Shown piece by piece: positions 6,976-12,083 of a stretch of DNA of 12,083 bases. The translations under genes and the position numbers were made by a program. The stretch is taken from NCBI GenBank assembly GCA_025464795.1, contig JAODNB010000320.1:1-12083 (forward strand). Direction: 5' to 3'. The stretch comes from Frankiales bacterium. GTDB taxonomy: Bacteria > Actinomycetota > Actinomycetes > Mycobacteriales > SCTD01. The notes under the pieces were generated by a model. That model did not search any database, was not told the DNA's origin, and was given only the letters and a program-made list of their open reading frames with translations. The number at the start of each line of letters is the position of its first letter. The first letter of the stretch is position 1.

Positions 6976-7794
6976 TCAGTCCTGGGCAGCGCGAAGCAAC
7001 GAGGCGAACGGCTCGAGGAGGCTCATCAGCTCCTCCACCTCGTGGGGCTGCAGGCTCTCGTAGGGCTTCGCCGCGAGGTCGTCGGTCAGGTCCTCGACCC
7101 GCTGCTTGACGGCGCGACCCAGGTCGGTCAGCCAGCCGTCGTCCCCGATCAGGCCTCGAGCGCTCATCCCGTCGATGAGGGCGTCGAGCTGCGCGGCGGG
7201 GAGGTGATGGATGCGTCCGAACCTCCGGGGAGGCAGGTCCATGTCCAGCGCAAGGAGGACGTGAGCCTCGAGGCCGCCCACCCCGTGGGTCACCAGGGCC
7301 GCGATGTGCCCGTCGCCACGGTGCTCGCGCAGCAGCGAGGCTGCGTGGAACATCCGCGTCGTCACGTCATCGGGGATCGGGAGCGCGCGCAAGGCGGCGT
7401 ACATGGGCCGGCCCTCGAACGGTGCGCTGGTCGCGGCGCGAAGCAGCAGCTCGGTGGCACGCGCGAAGGCGGGCGACTCGATGTGCTCCCGGAGAATCCG
7501 GCGCAGCGCCTTCGCGCATCCGTCCTGACGGGCTGCGATCGCCGCCTCGGGTGTCGTGGTCCGCCACACCTTGGGGATGTGCCGCGCGACCTCGCCGGGA
7601 GCGAAGTTGTAGAACAGCGCGTCCACCACCTCGGCGGGGACGAGACCGAGAGGCGCTGCGCGTCCAGCGAAGTAGGTGTCCCAGTAGTTGGTGAAACCGA
7701 GCGCGAACATCGTCTCGTTGGGCTCATCAGCTGCGTACGGCAGGAGGCCGATCGGCTCGACGAGCTCGAACATCCGGCGGGCGAGCGAGCTCAT
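6976..7794 (-). CDS. SCO6745-family (SalK-like) protein
   Basis: This 272-residue, mostly helical soluble protein resembles the actinobacterial SCO6745 family, sometimes annotated SalK or as a MarR-like helix-turn-helix protein. Characteristic stretches are the N-terminal ARRMFELVEPIGLLPYAADE, GFTNYWDTYFAGRAAPLG (residues about 33-50), FYNFAPGEVARHIPKVW, and the C-terminal winged-helix-like segment LDALIDGMSARGLIGDDGWLTDLGRAV. The last part suggests a DNA-binding-type fold, but DNA binding is not established for the family as far as I know. The ATG at 7792-7794 begins 7 bases after the stop of the epoxide-hydrolase-like gene, and a GAGGG lies 11 bases upstream of it, so it is the last gene of the minus-strand run. 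It could regulate, or act with, the enzyme encoded just before it. The family call is from memory of conserved motifs. Confidence 0.78.
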   Translation of the reverse strand: MSSLARRMFELVEPIGLLPYAADEPNETMFALGFTNYWDTYFAGRAAPLGLVPAEVVDALFYNFAPGEVARHIPKVWRTTTPEAAIAARQDGCAKALRRILREHIESPAFARATELLLRAATSAPFEGRPMYAALRALPIPDDVTTRMFHAASLLREHRGDGHIAALVTHGVGGLEAHVLLALDMDLPPRRFGRIHHLPAAQLDALIDGMSARGLIGDDGWLTDLGRAVKQRVEDLTDDLAAKPYESLQPHEVEELMSLLEPFASLLRAAQD

Positions 7795-7801
7795 GCGTTC
7801 G

Positions 7802-8182
7802 TCAGCCCTCGGGCACTGCCGGCATCGCGTTCAGGATCGTGGGCAGGTCGAAGTAGTCGCGCCACGAGCGGATCAGCCCGTCGCGCAGCACGAAGACGCC
7901 GGCGACCGGCAGGTCCGTCCACGTGCCGTTCATCTCGAAGCGGTCGACGCGCTCGTTCATGACGACGTCGCCGCTCTCGACCTCCCGGTGCACCACCCAC
8001 TCCGAGTCGGTGCACATCGACAGCAGCATCTCGCAGGTCTCCTGCATCGCGGCCTTGCCGTGCAGAGGCGGCAGCATCATGTTCTGGTACTCGATGTCGT
8101 CCGCCACGAACGTGCCGGCCGTCTCGTAGTCGCGCTTCGCCGCCGCCTTCAGGAAGGCGTTCACGACGTCCAGGTTGCTCAT
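7802..8182 (-). CDS. Limonene-1,2-epoxide hydrolase-like protein (SnoaL-like fold)
   Basis: This 126-residue protein has the small cone-shaped NTF2/SnoaL-like fold and closely follows Rhodococcus limonene-1,2-epoxide hydrolase. That enzyme opens epoxides with water using Asp101-Arg99-Asp132 plus Tyr53 and Asn55. All five positions can be matched: Y32 and N34 in YQNMMLPP, R78 and D80 in NERVDRF, and D109 in SWRDYFD. The segment between the two Asp residues is two residues shorter than in the Rhodococcus enzyme. This makes it more likely to be a true epoxide hydrolase than a generic SnoaL-like protein, although the substrate (terpene, fatty epoxide, other) cannot be told. It has no signal peptide and is cytoplasmic. 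It starts 13 bases after the acetyltransferase stop with a good Shine-Dalgarno and is followed 7 bases later by the SCO6745-family gene. Confidence 0.87.
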   Translation of the reverse strand: MSNLDVVNAFLKAAAKRDYETAGTFVADDIEYQNMMLPPLHGKAAMQETCEMLLSMCTDSEWVVHREVESGDVVMNERVDRFEMNGTWTDLPVAGVFVLRDGLIRSWRDYFDLPTILNAMPAVPEG

Positions 8183-8189
8183 CTCGAGA

Positions 8190-8195
8190 CTCCCT
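8190..8195 (-). promoter_or_regulatory. Shine-Dalgarno of the epoxide-hydrolase-like gene
   Basis: On the minus strand this reads AGGGAG, 7 bases before the ATG at 8182. It directly adjoins the acetyltransferase stop codon (8196-8198), consistent with cotranscription and with an independently strong ribosome site for this gene. Confidence 0.7.
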
Positions 8196-8606
8196 TCAGA
8201 GCGTCTTCCTCATGGATACGTGCTCGATCCCCGCCTCGAGGTACACGTCCCCGAATGGAACGTATCCCGCACGCTCGTAGAAGCCCTTCGCGTGGGTCTG
8301 CGCGTGCAGCTCGACGGAGCCCAGACCGCGCTCACGGGCCCTGTTCTCCAGCTGGCGGAGCACCTGTGCCCCGATCCCTGCGCCGCGCTGGGAGGCAGCC
8401 ACTGCCATCCGACCGATGGTGCCGTCGGGAAGCAGCCGGCCCGTGCCGACGAGGACGTCGTCGACGAAGGCAACGGCGTGGTCCGAGACGGCATCGAGGT
8501 CGTCCCGCTCCAGGTCCTCGGGAACGTCCTGGCCGAGGACGAACACGTCGTACCGCAGGGCGAAGACGGCTGGCATGTCCGCCGGCTCAGCCAACCGGAC
8601 GATCAC
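8196..8606 (-). CDS. GNAT-family N-acetyltransferase (ElaA-like)
   Basis: This 136-residue single-domain acetyltransferase is predicted to transfer acetyl from acetyl-CoA to an amine. The N-terminal FALRYDVFVLGQDVPEDLERDD resembles the ElaA-type subgroup. The core strand IGRMAVAASQRGAGIGAQVL (about residues 64-83) carries the acetyl-CoA pyrophosphate loop (Q/R-x2-G-x-G/A), and KGFYERAGYVPFGDVYLEAGIEHVSM is the usual C-terminal motif with the conserved FYERAGY. The start is the GTG at 8604-8606, which overlaps the upstream membrane-protein stop as GTGA; there is no clear Shine-Dalgarno, so translation is probably coupled. A GNAT gene near rluD is common in actinobacteria. The substrate is not predictable. 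Confidence 0.88.
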   Translation of the reverse strand: MIVRLAEPADMPAVFALRYDVFVLGQDVPEDLERDDLDAVSDHAVAFVDDVLVGTGRLLPDGTIGRMAVAASQRGAGIGAQVLRQLENRARERGLGSVELHAQTHAKGFYERAGYVPFGDVYLEAGIEHVSMRKTL

Positions 8607-9583
8607 GGCGGGTCCACCGGAGCCTGTGCGACCGGCACGACGCCTCTGACCTCGGGCAGCAGCGGCAGGACCTCCAGCCCCGACAGTGACTGCCCCTTGG
8701 AGGCGGCCTCAACGGCGCGCGTACCTGCCTTCTTCGCCAGCGCCGCCAAGGACCTCGGCGATCCGAGGACCACTGCTGCGTAGACACAGGGGCAGCTGCT
8801 GCTGTAGTCCCTCGCCTCGCGCTCGGTCGAGGCAGCGAAGGCGGCGTACAGGTCCTTGAAGGCCTGGTCCTCCTTGGAGACGACGGTGAGGGTGTTGACG
8901 TACATCTGGTAGGCCTTGTGAGCGACCGCACGACCTCGCGCCGCATCGGCATAGGCCTTCTTGAGGGCCTTGCTGAGGTCGCCGGTGACGTTGACCGGGA
9001 GCTGCGCCGCGTCCTTGCCGCCGGGCCGCGAGCGCAGGTAGACGCGCTGGACCGAGTACCCACCGAGCAGGCCCTTCACCTGCCCGGGCGTGAGGTAGCT
9101 GCGGAAGCTGACCAGCGCGACCCGATCGCCGCCTTCGGATGCCGCCTGCGCAACGGTCGTCGCAGCCTTCCTCAGGTAGGCCTGAACCGCGTCACCGACG
9201 GCAGGACCAAGAGTGCTGCTGACCTCGCCCTCGGCGCCCGGCAGCGCGCCGCTCGACCCTGGCAGGGGGTCGCTCACCTGCTGCGTCTGGCGGTTGTGCG
9301 CCGCCTCCCGGGACACGGCCGTCCCGGCGCCGGCGAGGAAGACCAGCCCGATCACGACGAACCCGAGCTGGGGCACCTCCCGGAAGAGCGCGAGCGGCCC
9401 GCTGGTGGCGTAGCGCTCGTCGAGCTGACGCAGGCCCCGGACCCCGGGAGCGCGCAGCTCTCCGCGGCGCCGGGACCGGGCGCTCAGCCGGTGAGACAAG
9501 GCAGCGAGGCCGCTCCGCCACCGAGCGACGCTGGCAGCAGCAAGCGGGACGAGCCGCTCGTCGAGCCCGCGGAGGTCTTTCAC
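8603..9583 (-). CDS. Single-pass membrane protein of unknown function
   Basis: I do not recognise this 326-residue protein. It has a basic, presumably cytoplasmic N-terminal part (residues 1-70, with an SARSRRR cluster), one clear membrane segment at about 73-90 (LGFVVIGLVFLAGAGTAV), a Gly/Ser/Pro linker (about 104-120) and a roughly 200-residue extracytoplasmic domain. That domain contains a helical KALKKAYADAARGRAVAHKA stretch (about 205-224) and a CPC dicysteine motif at 264-266, followed by VYAAVVLGSPRSLAALA. A CPC pair outside the membrane could form a disulfide or a metal site, but no oxidoreductase fold is evident. The GTG start (9581-9583) overlaps the rluD stop as GTGA with no Shine-Dalgarno, and its own stop overlaps the acetyltransferase start in the same way. 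This argues for a translationally coupled, real gene. Function is unassigned. Confidence 0.8.
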   Translation of the reverse strand: MKDLRGLDERLVPLAAASVARWRSGLAALSHRLSARSRRRGELRAPGVRGLRQLDERYATSGPLALFREVPQLGFVVIGLVFLAGAGTAVSREAAHNRQTQQVSDPLPGSSGALPGAEGEVSSTLGPAVGDAVQAYLRKAATTVAQAASEGGDRVALVSFRSYLTPGQVKGLLGGYSVQRVYLRSRPGGKDAAQLPVNVTGDLSKALKKAYADAARGRAVAHKAYQMYVNTLTVVSKEDQAFKDLYAAFAASTEREARDYSSSCPCVYAAVVLGSPRSLAALAKKAGTRAVEAASKGQSLSGLEVLPLLPEVRGVVPVAQAPVDPP

Positions 9584-10509
9584 GACATGGCAGCGATCTG
9601 GTCGAGGGCGACCTGCAGGTCAGGGGCGTACGGGCTCTCGAACTCCACCCACCGGCCGTCACCCGGGTGCGCGAACGACAGGCGTACGGCGTGCAGCCAC
9701 TGACGCTCGAGCTTCAGCTTCTTGGCGAGCGTCGGATCGGCCCCGTAGGTGATGTCACCGACGCAGGGGTGCTTCAGCGCAGCCATGTGGACGCGGATCT
9801 GGTGGGTGCGACCGGTCTCCAGGTGGATCTCGAGGAGCGTCGCGTGCCGGAACGCCTCGATGGTCTCGTAGTGGGTGACGCTGTCGCGACCACCGGCGAC
9901 GACCGCGAACTTGTACGCGCTGGTGGGGTGCCGGTCGATCGGCGCGTCGACCGTGCCGGTCATCGGGTCGGGATGGCCCTGCACGAGCGTGTGGTAGCGC
10001 TTGTCGACGGTGCGCTCCCGGAAGGCGTCCTTCAGCACGGAGTACGCGCGCTCGCTCTTGGCGACGACCATCAGGCCGCTGGTGCCGACGTCCAGGCGGT
10101 GCACGACACCCTGCCGCTCCTCGGCACCGCTGGTGCTCACCCGGTGCCCGGCGGCGATCAGCCCACCGATGACGGTCGGGCCCTCCCAGCTGCCCGACGG
10201 GTGGGCAGCCACCCCGACCGGCTTGTCGACCACGATGATGTCGTCGTCCTCGTGCACGACGCGCAGGCCCGCGACCACCTCGGGCACGGCGAACCCGGTG
10301 CGGGGCGGCTCCGGGAGGTCGACCTCGAGCGTGGCACCGGCGAGCACCCGATCTGACTTCCCCCGGACCCGGCCGTCGACACTGGCCCCCCCGGACTCGA
10401 TGATCGTCACGGCCGTCGTGCGGGAAAGGCCGAACAGGCGAGACAGGGCAGCGTCGAGGCGCAGCCCGTCCAGTCCCTCGGGCACGGACAACGATCGGCG
10501 GTCGGTCAC
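9580..10509 (-). CDS. rluD: RluD-family 23S rRNA pseudouridine synthase
   Basis: This 309-residue RluA/RluD-type pseudouridine synthase isomerises specific uridines in RNA, in RluD itself the 23S rRNA helix 69. An S4-like RNA-binding domain occupies about residues 8-65 (GLRLDAALSRLFGLSRTTAV). The catalytic domain follows: DDDIIVVDKPVGVAAHPS (88-105), the active-site motif VHRLDVGTSGLMVVAK with catalytic Asp140, KRYHTLVQG, and LLEIHLETGRTHQIRVHMA (225-243). The frame is open further upstream, but the GTG at 10507-10509 gives the normal N-terminus and lies 4 bases after the lspA stop, with AGGA 7 bases before it. It sits in the conserved dksA-like/lspA/rluD order. Exact target uridines cannot be separated from those of RluA/RluC-type paralogues by sequence alone. 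Confidence 0.94.
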   Translation of the reverse strand: MTDRRSLSVPEGLDGLRLDAALSRLFGLSRTTAVTIIESGGASVDGRVRGKSDRVLAGATLEVDLPEPPRTGFAVPEVVAGLRVVHEDDDIIVVDKPVGVAAHPSGSWEGPTVIGGLIAAGHRVSTSGAEERQGVVHRLDVGTSGLMVVAKSERAYSVLKDAFRERTVDKRYHTLVQGHPDPMTGTVDAPIDRHPTSAYKFAVVAGGRDSVTHYETIEAFRHATLLEIHLETGRTHQIRVHMAALKHPCVGDITYGADPTLAKKLKLERQWLHAVRLSFAHPGDGRWVEFESPYAPDLQVALDQIAAMS

Positions 10510-10513
10510 CGCC

Positions 10514-11026
10514 CTATCCTGCCGTGCGCTTCGTTCCGTCGACCTCGACACCGCGCAGCGAGAGCAGCACAGCCAGGACGGCACCGACCGTGATGGCGCT
10601 GTCGGCCACGTTGAAGGTGGCGAAGTGGGGCACGTAGATGAAGTCGACGACGGCGCCGCGGGCGAAGCCAGGAGCTCGCGCGAGGCGGTCGCTCAGGTTG
10701 CCCAGCGCCCCACCCAGCAGGAGCCCGAGCGTGACGGCCCAGGCCGAGCTGTGGAGCCGCGGGAGCGTGCGCACGACGTAGACAGCGACGCCGACGGCGA
10801 CGAGGCTGAACAGGACCGTGGCGCCCTGCGCGAACGAGAACGCCGCACCGCTGTTGCGCGACACGGAGAACGTCACGAGCCCGTCGAACAGGTCGATCGG
10901 CGCTCTGCCCTCGAGCTTCGCGACGACGAGCAGCTTGGTACCGACGTCGACGGCGATCGTGAGCAGGGCCACCAGGACGAGCAGGATGCGGGGCTTGGTC
11001 AGCGCCGTTCCTCGCGCTGCTTGCAC
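10514..11026 (-). CDS. lspA: Lipoprotein signal peptidase (signal peptidase II)
   Basis: This 170-residue inner-membrane aspartic protease removes signal peptides from diacylglyceryl-prolipoproteins. Four membrane segments are visible at about 14-32, 69-85, 96-112 and 140-157. Conserved motifs are SRNSGAAFSF (56-65), GGALGNLSDRL (105-115), GAVVDFI with catalytic Asp128, and FNVADSAI with the second catalytic Asp142. The start is uncertain. I use the GTG at 11024-11026, which gives the familiar MQAARGTxL-type N-terminus but overlaps the DksA-like gene by 28 bases; a CTG at 11000-11002, with AGGA 6 bases upstream, overlapping that gene's stop is the alternative. Nothing important for activity lies between the two. 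The stop is 4 bases before rluD. Identity is secure. Confidence 0.95.
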   Translation of the reverse strand: MQAARGTALTKPRILLVLVALLTIAVDVGTKLLVVAKLEGRAPIDLFDGLVTFSVSRNSGAAFSFAQGATVLFSLVAVGVAVYVVRTLPRLHSSAWAVTLGLLLGGALGNLSDRLARAPGFARGAVVDFIYVPHFATFNVADSAITVGAVLAVLLSLRGVEVDGTKRTAG

Positions 11027-12083
11027 GCCACGTCCAGCGTCGCCGCCGGCAGCGCCTGCAGGCGTGCCTTGGGGATGGGAAGGCCGCAGTTCTCGCAGCG
11101 GCCGTAGGTGCCGGCATCGAGACGGGCAAGGGCGCGCTCGACCTGCAGGAGCAGGTCGCGGCTGTTGTTCGCCAGCGACATCTCGTGCTCCCGCTCGAAC
11201 GTCTTCGTCCCCGCGTCGGCCTCGTCCCCGGTGCCTTCCGAGCCGGCGTCGCGCTTCAGCGCTGCGGACTGCTCCTCGGCGTCGTCGATCTCCCCGCGCA
11301 GGTCCTTGGCCTGCGCCTCGAGCTCCTTGCGGATGTCGCTGAGCTCCTTCTTCGTCCAGGCGTCCTCACCCGTCAGCGGCGTGTCGGCCATGGGCTTGCC
11401 GGCGGCCTTCTTCGCGGGCGCCTTGGCCGGTGCGGCAGCGGCCGGTGCGGCCAGGACAGCAGGTGGGGTGGGCTCGGGCGTCGGCGGCGTCACGGGCTCC
11501 GCAACGGGCGGCGCAGCGGCCTGGACCTCGGCTGCTGCGGCTGCTTTCTGAGCTGGCGCAGCCTTCTTCGCCGTCGCGGGGGCCTTGACCGGAGCAGCCT
11601 TCTTGGCCGGAGCCTTCTGGGCGGGCGCTGCCTTCTTGGCGGGCGCTGCCTTCTTGGCGGGCGAAGCAGCCTTGGCCGGAGCCTTCTTCGCCGGGGCAGC
11701 CTTCTTCGCCGGGGCAGCCTTCTTGGCCGGCGCAGCAGCCTTGGCCGGAGCTGCCTTCTTCGCCGGCGCAGCAGCCTTGGCCGCAGCCTTCTTGGCCGGG
11801 GCAGCCTTCTTGGCCGGCGCGGCAGCCTTGGCCGGAGCCTTCTTGGCCGGGGCAGTCTTCTTGGCGGGCGCAGCAGCCTTGGCCGGAGCCTTCTTGGCCG
11901 GTGCAGCCTTCTTGGCAGCCGCCGGAGCCTTGGCGGCTGCCTTCTTGGCCTGGGCAGCGGCGGGCTTCGCGACCGCCTTCGCCACCGGAGACTTCACGAC
12001 CGGCTTCGCAGGCGGAGCGGCAGCCTTGATCTTCGGGACGGGCTTGGGAGCGATCTTGGCCACCGGCTTCGCGGGTGTCGAGG
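10999..12083 (-). CDS. TraR/DksA-type zinc-finger protein with long Lys/Ala/Pro tail (5' end off the window)
   Basis: The C-terminal part (about residues 230-354, counted from the GTG at 12063) is a TraR/DksA-family protein, a class that binds the secondary channel of RNA polymerase. It has a coiled-coil-like helix (TKKELSDIRKELEAQAKDLR), a tip motif DEADAG (280-285) close to the DxxDxA of DksA, a second helix, and the finger CENCGLPIPKARLQ. The finger has C323, C326 and C347, but the third cysteine position (344) is Asp. Before this, residues about 38-174 are PAKKA/APAKK-type repeats, strongly basic and like histone-H1 or mycobacterial HupB tails, then a Pro/Ala linker (about 180-215). The frame continues upstream of 12063 to the window edge as STPAKP, so the true start is probably outside. 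An ATG at 11389-11391 could start a short 130-residue form. It is followed by overlapping lspA. Confidence 0.9.
   Translation of the reverse strand, partial: STPAKPVAKIAPKPVPKIKAAAPPAKPVVKSPVAKAVAKPAAAQAKKAAAKAPAAAKKAAPAKKAPAKAAAPAKKTAPAKKAPAKAAAPAKKAAPAKKAAAKAAAPAKKAAPAKAAAPAKKAAPAKKAAPAKKAPAKAASPAKKAAPAKKAAPAQKAPAKKAAPVKAPATAKKAAPAQKAAAAAEVQAAAPPVAEPVTPPTPEPTPPAVLAAPAAAAPAKAPAKKAAGKPMADTPLTGEDAWTKKELSDIRKELEAQAKDLRGEIDDAEEQSAALKRDAGSEGTGDEADAGTKTFEREHEMSLANNSRDLLLQVERALARLDAGTYGRCENCGLPIPKARLQALPAATLDVACKQREERR
11542..11952 (-). repeat. Low-complexity PAKKA-type coding repeats
   Basis: The DksA-like gene contains imperfect repeats whose DNA core reads GCCTTCTTGGCCGG on the plus strand, encoding AKK/PAKKA units. 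Some are exact at the DNA level: an 18-base unit is duplicated at 11621-11638 and 11639-11656, and another at 11681-11698 and 11699-11716. The array is in frame throughout and encodes roughly 137 residues dominated by Ala, Lys and Pro, so it is a basic disordered tail. Exact 18-mers make it prone to in-frame length change. Confidence 0.85.

Noticed and set aside
10001..11107. 368-residue open frame on the plus strand
   Set aside because: It is antisense across rluD and lspA, both firmly identified; the product is low-complexity Arg/Asp/Ser-rich.
11542..11952. Spaced repeats resembling a CRISPR array or non-coding satellite
   Set aside because: The repeats are imperfect, in frame, without unique spacers, and encode a continuous Lys/Ala/Pro tail.

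Overview
This is high-GC, densely coding DNA with many GTG starts. The tail order TraR/DksA-type gene, lspA, rluD on the minus strand is characteristic of actinobacteria. I place the window in an actinomycete chromosome but cannot name the genus. I see no RNA genes, phage genes, insertion sequences or CRISPR array. Ten complete or nearly complete genes and two edge-truncated genes fill almost every base.

Left block (1-3640): a patatin-like lipid hydrolase whose N-terminus lies off the window is followed on the plus strand by a DUF402/FomD-like protein. Converging on it from the other strand is a 737-residue GAF-PAS-GGDEF-EAL protein for cyclic di-GMP turnover. The last 40 bases of these two convergent genes overlap.

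Middle block (3641-6961): a 184-base divergent intergenic region carries an 8-bp inverted repeat and short direct repeats. It separates the cyclic di-GMP gene from a plus-strand pair: a secreted 754-residue protein of unknown function ending in an Ig-like domain, then, 11 bases on, a Tat-exported alpha/beta-hydrolase esterase. The pair looks like a two-gene exported unit.

Right block (6976-12083, all minus): seven collinear genes with gaps of 13 bases or less, or overlaps. In transcription order they are a TraR/DksA-type zinc-finger protein with a long Lys/Ala/Pro tail (cut by the window edge), lspA (lipoprotein signal peptidase), rluD-type pseudouridine synthase, a single-pass membrane protein of unknown function, a GNAT acetyltransferase, a limonene-epoxide-hydrolase-like enzyme and an SCO6745-family protein. 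The first three are the conserved actinobacterial core. The last four look like an accessory extension, partly joined by 4-base GTGA stop/start overlaps.

The most unusual points are: the DksA-like protein has Asp at the third zinc-cysteine position and a histone-H1-like tail; the secreted protein/esterase pair resembles no system I can name; and an apparently catalytically complete epoxide hydrolase homologue sits at the end of an lspA-rluD operon. I found no clearly new defence or mobile system.
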